Shown: positions 58,401 through 64,000 of the stretch, piece by piece
Layout: each line of letters begins with the position of its first letter
Numbering within the stretch: position 1 is the stretch's first letter
Assembly: GCF_902459655.1 (NCBI RefSeq)
Contig: NZ_CABPSB010000012.1
Span: forward strand, 1-64,000
DNA: 64,000 bases
From: Pandoraea anhela
Lineage (GTDB): Bacteria; Pseudomonadota; Gammaproteobacteria; Burkholderiales; Burkholderiaceae
Direction: 5' to 3'
The notes under the pieces: model-generated
Told to the model about the DNA's origin: nothing
Seen by the model: the letters and a program-made list of their open reading frames with translations, nothing else
Databases searched by the model: none
Translations under genes and position numbers: made by a program

Positions 58401-60401
58401 GCCGGCAAGCAACGTGCGACGCCTTACGGCTACTCGCTGTTCGAGTTCGAAGTGTACGGCCCGGCCGGCGGTACCGTTCCGGTGAACAATCCGGCAACGG
58501 AAACCCCGACCGATAGCAATGGTGCTAACGGCAACCTGGCGAAGGGCAAGTCGGTCTTCGCGAGCGGCGCCGAGAACGACGGCACGCCGGCACGCTTCGC
58601 GGTGGACGGCATTTCGACTACGCGCTGGTCGTCGGACTTCAACGACAACGCGTGGCTCGCCGTCGATCTGGGGGCTGCGGTGCCGGTGTCGAAGGTGGTG
58701 TTGCGCTGGGAGCATGCTTACGGCGCGGCGTATGAGATTCAGGTATCGAACGACAACCAGAACTGGACGCGTGTGGCTTCGCAGCCGAACGGCCAGGGCG
58801 GTGTCGAGACCGTCTCGTTCGCAACCACGTCGGCGCGTTACGTGCGCATGGCGGGCGTCAAGCGCGCGTCGCCGTACGGTTACTCGCTGTTCGAGTTTGA
58901 AGTGTACGGCCCGACGGACGGCAGCACGCCGCCGCCCCCGCCGCCGTTGCCCGTGATCTCCGGCCAGCCGGCCAGCGTCACGGTGCAGCAGGGTCAGACG
59001 GCTCACTTCGCTGTCGCGGTCGCCAACCCGGACGGGGTGACGTATCGCTGGCGTCGTGGTGGCGACCTGATTCCTGGCGCCAATGCTTCGACGTATGACA
59101 CGCAACCCACGACGGCCGCCGACAACGGCGCGACGTTTACGGTCGACGTGAGCAACTCGGCCGGTCAGACGGTGACCTCCTCGGCGGCAACGCTGACGGT
59201 GACGCCGCCGCCGGTGACGGGCGATCCGGGCAACCCGCCGGATGGCGGCACCATCCCGAACTATCCGATCTATCCGAATCAGGTCGGCGTCGAACTTCGC
59301 AACAACACGAAGGGCGCTTACACGGACGATCAGATCTACGTGGCGGTGATCGCGCATGATCCGGCAAACAACGGTCGTTTCGTGTATCTGAAGGCCGACG
59401 GCACGATCGTGCCGATGGCGGTCGCAGACAACGATGCGCCGGGGCACCTCACGAAGAACGGACAGAACTTCAGTAACTACTTCTTCACGCTGGCACAGGC
59501 GAAGCAGTTGAAGTTCCCGAAGATCTTCGGCGCTCGCGCGTTCGTGGCACTCGGCTCGCCGTTGTACATCAAGGTCAATCAGGATGCGGCCGGCAACCTC
59601 GGCTTTGCGGGTCCCGACCTGCGCAACCCGACTGACCCCAACATCGACGTGCTCTTCGACTGGTATGAATTCACGTACGGCGACAACGGTATGTGGTTCA
59701 ACAACACGCAGGTCGACCAGTTCGGCTTCCCGCTGACGGAAGACCTGTATGGCAGCAACCGTACGACGCACGTACGCTCGGGTATCACCGAGTCGCGCGC
59801 TTCGATCTTCGCTGCCTACCAGAAGGAAGTGCCGCCGGAGTTCCTGCCGAGCAACCCGTCGCCGCTGCGCATCGCCGCACCGAGCAAGGGTGGTTTCGAC
59901 GCGGGACAACCGAACGGCAAGTACTTCGATGCTTACATCGACAGCATGTGGGAGTACTACCGTACGCACACGCTGACGCTGTTGATGTGGGGTAATGCAC
60001 GCAAGTTTGTTGGCCAGACGGTCGGCGATCAGCTTGTATTCACCGAAATCGATCAGGGCAATGGCGCCTTTGTGGGCGGCAAGTACTACGTGAACCATCC
60101 GAACACGCAGGACATGCTCGAAGCGAAGGGTCCGCTGGCCTCCGGCAATGCGACGGAGCTGGCGATCGAAGCCCAGGTGGCCGCAGCACTGAACCGCCAC
60201 ATCATGGAAGACGACACGCAGTGGGCAGCCCCGTCGTCGGCCTGGTATGCGAAGGCGCCTTACAACGCCTACGCGAAGTTCTGGCATGACCACAGCATCG
60301 ATCGTAAGGCCTATGGCTTCTCCTACGATGACGTGGCGGACCAAAGCTCTACGCTGGTCTCGCCGTCGCCGGAGTACCTGATTCTGGGTATCGGCTTCTG
60401 A
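52401..60401 (+). CDS. Giant secreted multidomain glycoside hydrolase (GH2-like, Ig-like, discoidin, GH64)
   Basis: The 2,666-residue protein starts with a signal segment (WTCAGLLLAWMFLMAGTATP). A GH2-like unit (about 53-760) has sugar-binding, Ig-like and barrel parts; Glu566 (SAEYWG) suits the nucleophile, but the usual acid/base site reads WEANNG, without NE. Seven Ig-like repeats follow (about 907-1167, 1431-1625, 1766-1853, 2183-2272). They are interspersed with four F5/8C discoidin (CBM32-like) domains (about 1168-1305, 1626-1765, 1889-2022, 2043-2172) and a DUF1566-like region (1305-1430). The C terminus (about 2290-2666) is a GH64 beta-1,3-glucanase with Glu2423 (DWYEF) and Asp2439 (QVDQF), 16 apart as in characterised GH64. 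ATG 52401 has GGGAG close by; ATG 52437 is an alternative. Beta-glucan degradation outside the cell is inferred. Confidence 0.9.
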   Translation: MLHGFIRNHNDEMRNRHSLAWTCAGLLLAWMFLMAGTATPQTNAGAAPIPIPASGRVKINLGATPWKFQADDSTAYAQPGFDDSGWKNVGIPHSMNENNMFSNTQSGGDVPNGRGWYRKHLKLDKSYAGRKVIIEFEGAHMAAQVYVNGTPVKGSSVRSPDATHVVGFLPFAIDITNMVTADGVTDNVIAVRVAANGDWFQDPDFSGAFRFGQGDTGIFRPVYLYITDPVHIPLNDYPVMQTWGTHVSTVSIDSPATDGSGTAASANIQIETNVLNESGAAQTAQVTTQIVDASGKVVQQAKDDVVLPPNAGPGYHPTLVRQNLVVDHPTLWYPNNVPRGRPYMYRVFHMVSVGGVVVDATESPLGIRLITWDNNFPSINGYPTHLWGASGRYDYPGLGTAVPEEQQWRDLRLLADAGGNLYRPGHSSSSPEFLSAADALGIFVVQPSGDGENGFNECYQLSAPTADCPQNKIDKYALKLELHRDMIVRDRNNPSVLAWEANNGIMNTSFAPLLAAIGRQWDPVNTRAQADRTPNALNGDILSCSRQGCEVGVKNQFPNKPAWSAEYWGRGEFRENYDFEMDQVASFLNDWRSGVLVNAFGIAHWYLADTPGEDSYYWSGKTYDPKLNPTGPMVRSLGESMTDGNRFPRLLYYAYQAAWTPFSIKPVVHLANTWNRSGPVRVNVFSNCPAVRLVVNDVVQGADQKPNNLSTSTDNSAGTTTGLVGQAHWDDVVATSGHIQALCVDGFGAQVTYNGKAVLDEQFTAGAPDHIVLSVVPEVLRPNGQSFQVTANGSDAVFVTAMVVDAKGVVVPNASNLITFSVDNTAVANYRGGWDHIVTMDKPASYHSPGDHELAAEGGLTRIAIRSTFQTGHVNVTATSPGLGSGAVGYDVQPAVVVPVQAATSAPQIVVQPASQQVSVGQPAHFDVTVSGAAPMQFQWQRDHQDIPGATSSSLDTAAASSDDNGHVYGVRVRNGVGVVTSNDAVLSVIPARAVTIDTPPAAQTVFVGQTATFSVAVTGSPVIEYQWFRNDVAIDGAKSATYTTPVLGPDDDGAMFKVSVKNPLAQVTSSPVALKVNAATAPTITTPPANTVAMLNQSAAFTVVADGSKPLHYLWSGPTGVVGGDSPTLTIDAVAPKDLGKYTVTVSNASGKSVTSDPATLSQAAPGVNLAQGKRAFASSYQDIQGMPASNVTDGNVSSRWSSDQKDGDNASITVDLGAPMPINRMILRWEAAYASSYRIEVSNDNVQYTKAYESPAGFSGGVDDFTFPLVTARYVRMVGQKRASAYGYSLYEVEVYNVPNCNDGGLYTNERYTVLSPGEAQDKASTLIWNRKQYATTDPNHQFTQLAAADYCAAQGKRLPTRDEALSIAGNNSAACAFPEKWTTWTSTLLTTDPRQAYLITSAGEDRQGLIDNAPGWVLCVAGTAQVTPPTVTVQPADVSATRGTSAHFGLGINGSVPLTFKWYRVAKAGETSDTLVYTSSEPIYDTPALKQEDDGTQFYVIASNAAGSVTSQKFKLTVTAPQQNPGGNDPQVPPPTIVTPPVSQSASIGKTATFTVSATGNGTLSYQWYRDGALIDGAVSASYTTPAVKLEDNGAQFTVLVSAGGASKLSDGATLNVVDGVPSNDTNLALNKTVTSTPVENPNFGAATNVNDGDINTRWSSLFLDNPDADKANITIDLGKSQAVNLVRLKWERAYGKQYLIQVSDTGNDGDWKTVYTQNTGRGGTENLSFQTVSARYVRMQGVKRATEYGFSLFEFEVYGPQLSFDQQPQPQTVQVGQSAHFSVSVIGASNLSYTWFRNGQQVAVTANPSYDTPAATLADDGAQYGVVADDGNSNITSAPAKLTVTPAPVGGGNGNTGVPPQGGTGDGGNGGNGGNGGNGSDGNNGATAVNLALGKRVSASGAENPQGTPATNAVDGNADSRWSSDFNDNAWIAVDLGAPTQISEVQLRWERAYGAAYEIQVSDDGNTWRKVGGQSAGQGGTEQVSFAPLTTRFVRMAGKQRATPYGYSLFEFEVYGPAGGTVPVNNPATETPTDSNGANGNLAKGKSVFASGAENDGTPARFAVDGISTTRWSSDFNDNAWLAVDLGAAVPVSKVVLRWEHAYGAAYEIQVSNDNQNWTRVASQPNGQGGVETVSFATTSARYVRMAGVKRASPYGYSLFEFEVYGPTDGSTPPPPPPLPVISGQPASVTVQQGQTAHFAVAVANPDGVTYRWRRGGDLIPGANASTYDTQPTTAADNGATFTVDVSNSAGQTVTSSAATLTVTPPPVTGDPGNPPDGGTIPNYPIYPNQVGVELRNNTKGAYTDDQIYVAVIAHDPANNGRFVYLKADGTIVPMAVADNDAPGHLTKNGQNFSNYFFTLAQAKQLKFPKIFGARAFVALGSPLYIKVNQDAAGNLGFAGPDLRNPTDPNIDVLFDWYEFTYGDNGMWFNNTQVDQFGFPLTEDLYGSNRTTHVRSGITESRASIFAAYQKEVPPEFLPSNPSPLRIAAPSKGGFDAGQPNGKYFDAYIDSMWEYYRTHTLTLLMWGNARKFVGQTVGDQLVFTEIDQGNGAFVGGKYYVNHPNTQDMLEAKGPLASGNATELAIEAQVAAALNRHIMEDDTQWAAPSSAWYAKAPYNAYAKFWHDHSIDRKAYGFSYDDVADQSSTLVSPSPEYLILGIGF
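58078..58914 (+). repeat. Tandem duplication of a discoidin domain (about 450-bp unit)
   Basis: Discoidin domains three and four share long identical nucleotide runs at a 450-bp offset, for example CGCGCTGGTC at 58171 and 58621 and TACTCGCTGT at 58431 and 58881. This suggests a recent in-frame duplication. Confidence 0.85.
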
Positions 60402-60744
60402 CGATTTGACGTTGTGACGTGAAATGGCGACGGGATGCGCAGTACGGCATCCCGTCGTTTTTCATGTCCGATCGATATCGGAGTGCTACCGAACCGGCGG
60501 TCGTCCCGGCGTCGGGCGTCGGCGTTGCGTTTGAATTTCTGTCGCAAATAGACGACGCGATATACAGGCGGAATATTGCGTGGTTTTTCTCGTGAAACGC
60601 CCGTTGGCCGCATGATCTGGTCATCTATACGAGGATGAGCGGCATTGCGGCTGGTATTGAGACGAATTTCAAATAATTTTTATTCTTTGTCTTCTTGGAC
60701 TTGTGAATAATGTGGAATCTTTCCGTCAGTGTCTGTGGTGGTGA
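60402..60744. other. Intergenic region between the giant glycosidase and the second ECF operon
   Basis: After the terminator at 60428-60462 this 343-bp spacer becomes distinctly A+T-rich (about 60530-60740) and should hold the promoter of the sigma gene. No gene is seen in it. Confidence 0.5.
60428..60462 (+). terminator. Rho-independent terminator after the giant glycosidase gene
   Basis: CGACGGGATGC (60428-60438) pairs perfectly with GCATCCCGTCG (60447-60457) around an 8-nt loop, followed by TTTTT. Confidence 0.9.
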
Positions 60745-61308
60745 ATGAACATGATGCAGTTCGAGCAAGATTCGGGGTTCGCGCGTTTGCTGCTCCCTAT
60801 GCTGCCGAAGCTGTGGACGTTCGCGCTGCGGCTGACCGGCGACCGGCATGATGCCGAAGACCTCGTGCAGCGCGCCTGCGTGCGTGCACTCGAACGGGCG
60901 GACGCCCAACTGCGGCCCGACAGTGCGCCGCTGAACTGGCTTTACTCCATCGTCCATTCGCTCTGGCTCAATGAATTACGCGCGCGTAACGTGCGCAATC
61001 GCGGCGGCGTGGCCTGGGACGACGCCTTGCTCGAAAACATTGCCGACTCCGTGTCGGGATTGCCTGACGAGCACCTCGGGCACCGTCAGATCGTCGACGC
61101 CGTGGAGCGTTTGCCGACGCCGCAGCGCGTGGCGCTGCTGCTCGTGGCCGTGGAGGGTTTCAGCTACCGCGAAGCCGCGCAGATTCTCGATGTTCCGGTC
61201 GCGACCGTCATGGGACGTCTGTCGGCGGCCCGTCAGCGTCTCGGGGTGCAGTTCGACATTGCCCCACGCCGGCGCAGCAGCGTCGAAGTAGGCGAAACGT
61301 CGACGTGA
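60745..61308 (+). CDS. ECF-family RNA polymerase sigma factor
   Basis: The 187-residue protein has sigma region 2 (LRLTGDRHDAEDLVQRACV, PLNWLYSIVHSLWLNELRAR) and region 4 (VERLPTPQRVALLLVAVEGF, YREAAQILDVPVATVMGRLS). It is the first gene of a three-gene operon with an anti-sigma-like gene and a cytochrome P450. The start may be ATG 60745 or 60751. It is distinct from the ECF factor at 40458-40994. Confidence 0.9.
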   Translation: MNMMQFEQDSGFARLLLPMLPKLWTFALRLTGDRHDAEDLVQRACVRALERADAQLRPDSAPLNWLYSIVHSLWLNELRARNVRNRGGVAWDDALLENIADSVSGLPDEHLGHRQIVDAVERLPTPQRVALLLVAVEGFSYREAAQILDVPVATVMGRLSAARQRLGVQFDIAPRRRSSVEVGETST

Positions 61309-62438
61309 TGATGATCACGGACCAGACCCTCCTGTCTTACGTGGACGGCACCCTGAGCGATGAAGTCCACGCGAAGGTCGAAGCCGCCGTTTCCCGTTCG
61401 CCTGCACTTGCGGCGCGTGTGGCGGCGTTGCGTGCGTCCGATCTGCCGTTCCGCGAGGCTTACGACGACTGCGTCTCCGCGCCGGTCCCCCCCGAACTCA
61501 TCTCGACGTTGCGCACGCTGGTGCGCGGGCGCACGACACTCGACGTTCCCTCGCACGTCGCCAGCGCCAACGACGCGCGCTTCGCGCGCGCGCGGCATCG
61601 TGTCCATGTTCGCAGCCGTAGCGCGGTCCCGCGTCGCAGCTCGCTGGACCGGGACAAGGACGAGCGCGGCGCGACGGTGACACGCCGCAGGCCGAGTTCG
61701 ATCTGGTGGCAGATCGGCGGTTTTTCGGCCGGTGCGATGGCGTTCGTCGTGCTGGTTGCGAGCGCCGGCGCACGCTTTCTCACGGAAGGCCCCGCGCCGA
61801 CGCCGCTGCCCCTCGCGCGCGCCGTGGTGGCGGCCGGCAATCTGGACGTCGACAGTGTCGCCGCGGCGCCGCCGGAAGCGCCGAACGTATGGCACGGCTC
61901 GTATGAGCCGTGGGTGCGCGCATTCGTCTCCTACCAGACGCTGATCGCCCGCGCGACGCTCGATCCGCTCGACGATGAACCCGCCGAAGCGATCGCGACG
62001 GTGCGTGCGATCCGGCATCGTGACGACATCCCGCTGGTCGTTCCCGATCTGCGCCGCGCCAACATGGAGTTCAAGCGCGTGCAACGGTTGCAGTTCGATG
62101 GCCGTGCGGTCGTGCAGATCGCGTATCTGCCACGCGAAGGTCCGCCGGTGGCGTTGTATATCGTCAAGGACACGCGCCTGGCGCATGGCCCTTCGGCGCA
62201 GGTGATTCCCCCGATGGACACGGTGACGTGGCGCCGTGACGGACAAATGTTTGCATTGGTCGCTCCCTCCGGGTCGAGCGATCTCCTGCCGATCGCCCGC
62301 GCGCTGGCCAACGCCGTCGTGCCGGTGCTCTACGACGGCGGCGCTACGCCGCCGAGTCTGCAAGCCAACGGTATCTTGCAGCCGTTCACCGACGCGATGG
62401 CAGATTCCCCCCTCTCCCAGACTTATGAATCTCGCTGA
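61308..62438 (+). CDS. Anti-sigma factor-like membrane protein
   Basis: The 376-residue protein begins TDQTLLSYVDGTLSDEVHAK, an anti-sigma-type N-terminal helix pair. A basic stretch, one membrane segment near residues 140-160 (GGFSAGAMAFVVLVASAGA) and a periplasmic domain follow (YEPWVRAFVSYQTLIARATL, RVQRLQFDGRAVVQIAYLP). The ATG at 61308 shares a base with the sigma stop (TGATG); GTG 61305 and ATG 61311 are alternatives. It probably controls the adjacent sigma factor. Its layout resembles that of the anti-sigma factor at 39574-40461. Confidence 0.78.
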   Translation: MMITDQTLLSYVDGTLSDEVHAKVEAAVSRSPALAARVAALRASDLPFREAYDDCVSAPVPPELISTLRTLVRGRTTLDVPSHVASANDARFARARHRVHVRSRSAVPRRSSLDRDKDERGATVTRRRPSSIWWQIGGFSAGAMAFVVLVASAGARFLTEGPAPTPLPLARAVVAAGNLDVDSVAAAPPEAPNVWHGSYEPWVRAFVSYQTLIARATLDPLDDEPAEAIATVRAIRHRDDIPLVVPDLRRANMEFKRVQRLQFDGRAVVQIAYLPREGPPVALYIVKDTRLAHGPSAQVIPPMDTVTWRRDGQMFALVAPSGSSDLLPIARALANAVVPVLYDGGATPPSLQANGILQPFTDAMADSPLSQTYESR

Positions 62439-63624
62439 TTTTTCTTCCCCCGCGTTCTTCGACAATCCTTACCCTGTATATGAGCGCCTGCGTCAGGCCG
62501 GCGATCTGGTGCCCATCGGTCCGGCGCTGATGATGACCGGGCGCTACGACCTGATCGAAGCGCTGTTGCACGACCGCCGCATGGGCAAGGCCTACATGCC
62601 GAGCGTGATCGCGCGCTATGGCCCGCTCGCGACCGAGCAGCCCGTGTTCCGCGCGATCAGCCGGATGTTTCTGATGGCGAATCCGCCGGAACACACGCGC
62701 CTGCGCACGCTGTTGATGCACTCGTTCAATGCTCGTCGCATCGAGGACCTGTCGAAAGACATGCATGAGCAGGCGGCCCTGCTCATCGAAGCGATGCCGC
62801 CGACCGGCCCGGTCGATCTGATGTCGTCGTACTGCACGCCGCTGCCGCTGCGCATCATCTGCCGCATGCTCGACGTGCCGATCGAAGACGGTCAGGTCCT
62901 GGGCGAGAGCGCCGCAGCGCTGGTGCGCGCGTTCGATCTCGCACCGCTCGACGAAGCCGGACTGGCTGAGGCCAACAAGGGCGCGCTGACGCTCGAATCG
63001 TATTTCGACCGCCTCCTGCGCGTGCGTCGCCGTGAACCGGGCGACGACTTGCTCTCCGCGCTGATCGTCGCCACGAGCGGTGAGGGCGGCTTGTCCGACG
63101 ACGAGATCGTCGCCAACATGTTGTTGCTGTTCGTCGCGGGCCATGAGACGACGTCGAACATGCTCGGCAATGCGCTGATTCACCTCTACCGTGATCCGGC
63201 GCAATGGCAGGCGCTTCGCAGCGATCCGTCGCTCACGCAGGCGGCCGTCGTTGAGGCGATGCGCTTCGACAGTTCGGTGCAGATGGTCGCGCGTACGGCG
63301 CTCTCGCCGGTGCGAGTGGGAGACGTCGCCATCGAAACCGGCACGACCGTGTTCATGCTGCTGGGCGCGGCCAATCGCGATCCGGCCAGGTTCGAGAACC
63401 CGGATGGCTTCGACATCCGGCGCAACAATCATGGCCGTCTGATCTCGTTTAGCGCCGGTATTCACCATTGCCTCGGCGCACGGCTCGCGACGGCGACGCT
63501 GCAAATCGCGCTCGACAAACTGCTTGGCAGCTTCCCGAAGCTGGAGATCACCGGGCTCGACGAACTGCGTTGGCATCGCCGCCATAGCCTGCGCGGCGTG
63601 GCGTCGCTGATGGCGAACTACTGA
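62425..63624 (+). CDS. Cytochrome P450
   Basis: The 399-residue soluble P450 should insert an oxygen atom into an unknown substrate. The I-helix motif AGHETT (238-243), ExxR (Glu277-Arg280) and haem loop FSAGIHHCLG with Cys349 are all present. Start ATG 62425 (MNLADFSSPAFFDNPYPVYE, a standard P450 beginning) overlaps the anti-sigma gene by 14 bp. No ferredoxin or reductase gene is adjacent. Being translationally linked to a sigma/anti-sigma pair is unusual and suggests regulated production in response to an envelope signal. Confidence 0.93.
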   Translation: MNLADFSSPAFFDNPYPVYERLRQAGDLVPIGPALMMTGRYDLIEALLHDRRMGKAYMPSVIARYGPLATEQPVFRAISRMFLMANPPEHTRLRTLLMHSFNARRIEDLSKDMHEQAALLIEAMPPTGPVDLMSSYCTPLPLRIICRMLDVPIEDGQVLGESAAALVRAFDLAPLDEAGLAEANKGALTLESYFDRLLRVRRREPGDDLLSALIVATSGEGGLSDDEIVANMLLLFVAGHETTSNMLGNALIHLYRDPAQWQALRSDPSLTQAAVVEAMRFDSSVQMVARTALSPVRVGDVAIETGTTVFMLLGAANRDPARFENPDGFDIRRNNHGRLISFSAGIHHCLGARLATATLQIALDKLLGSFPKLEITGLDELRWHRRHSLRGVASLMANY

Positions 63625-63667
63625 GCGGCGGCGCGCACCATCGCGTCGTTTCGGTGAAGTCAACGCG

Positions 63668-63708
63668 AATCGGCCCGTCACGGGAAGTGACGGGCCGATT
63701 GTGTTTTT
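63668..63708 (+). terminator. Rho-independent terminator after the P450 operon
   Basis: A perfect 14-bp stem (63668-63681 with 63687-63700) with a 5-nt loop is followed by GTG and TTTTT. It ends the sigma/anti-sigma/P450 transcript; the other strand lacks a T-run. Confidence 0.9.
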
Positions 63709-63760
63709 GCCATGCGCACGCGTCGGCATTCGACGCGCACGCTGGCTGCCTTACCGGAAC

Positions 63761-64000
63761 TTACTGACCGATATGCGAGGGGGCGTCGGTGTCGTACACG
63801 GCGTAGAGCTTGGTGTAGCCCTTCGATTCGAAGACACCCGTCCAGCCCTTGGGCAGGGTGACGGCTTCGCCCGGGCCGGCCTCGACGACCGTGCCGTCGC
63901 TCGACGTGAACTTCGCACCACCGGTGAGGAAGACGAGTAATTCGGTGTAAGGATATCCCGGCGCCGAGCGAATTTCCTCACGCACGGGGCCCGACTTGAA
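63761..64000 (-). CDS. Cupin-domain protein, C-terminal part (cut by window edge)
   Basis: The minus-strand frame is open from the right edge to a TAA at 63761-63763, giving about 79 residues with no upstream start. The sequence YTELLVFLTGGAKFTSSDG, then GEAVTLPKGWTGVFESKGY, is the second half of a small cupin (cupin_3/DUF861-like). An internal GTG at 63985 is not needed as a start. Function is unknown. Confidence 0.75.
   Translation of the reverse strand, partial: FKSGPVREEIRSAPGYPYTELLVFLTGGAKFTSSDGTVVEAGPGEAVTLPKGWTGVFESKGYTKLYAVYDTDAPSHIGQ

Noticed and set aside
52560-60344. A 2,594-codon open frame antisense to the giant glycosidase
   Set aside because: The same codon-bias shadow; the plus-strand protein has clear domains and a signal peptide, the minus product none.

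Overview
This is a G+C-rich chromosomal window with dense, mostly ordinary bacterial gene content. Gene content (PrpR-controlled prpB-prpC-acnD-prpF-prpD, glpR-glpD-glpK, a CioAB-type bd oxidase, MnmH, a T2SS/T4P-like cluster) points to a beta-proteobacterium of the Burkholderiales, in the Burkholderia/Pandoraea/Ralstonia range. The genus is inference from protein style, not a database match. I saw no IS elements, prophage genes, CRISPR arrays, tRNAs or rRNAs.

Left third (1-25 kb): the end of a glycine-rich protein, a MetQ-like binding protein, and the 2-methylcitrate cycle. prpR is divergent from prpB-prpC-acnD-prpF-prpD. The space between them holds a 12-bp-arm operator dyad and a canonical sigma54 promoter. 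An MFS exporter with a divergent LysR regulator, a glycerate kinase and a lipoprotein follow. Next come glpR, glpD and glpK with a near-consensus GlpR operator, then a VOC/fumarylacetoacetase-type pair with its own LysR regulator, and folE.

Middle (25-41 kb): a PEBP-family protein, a cyanide-insensitive-type cytochrome bd oxidase with a DUF2474 mini-subunit, a DUF1345 membrane protein, and a TPR-CPBP membrane protease. A nitrate transporter is preceded by a complete control region: two NtrC-like sites, a sigma54 promoter, and an untranslated leader with two hexaloop hairpins, the second overlapping an intrinsic terminator. This is the architecture of ANTAR (NasR/NasT) antitermination. An isocitrate lyase-superfamily enzyme, cytochrome b561, a membrane glycosyltransferase, a TPR lipoprotein, mnmH, an AraC regulator and an ECF sigma/anti-sigma pair follow.

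Right third (41-64 kb): a minus-strand secretion operon (gspG-gspF-gspE, PilM/N/O/P-like genes, a lipoprotein secretin, three more pseudopilins and a lytic transglycosylase). Facing it is an 8-kb gene for a 2,666-residue secreted protein with a GH2-like module, about seven Ig-like repeats, four discoidin/CBM32-like domains and a C-terminal GH64 beta-1,3-glucanase with both catalytic acidic residues. It is a plausible substrate of the adjacent secretion system. The window ends with an ECF sigma / anti-sigma / cytochrome P450 operon and a partial cupin gene.

A recurring oddity is short (8-15 bp) tandem repeats at gene ends, in spacers and inside reading frames. Start codons below were chosen by ribosome-binding sites, signal peptides and family length; alternatives are noted where they matter.
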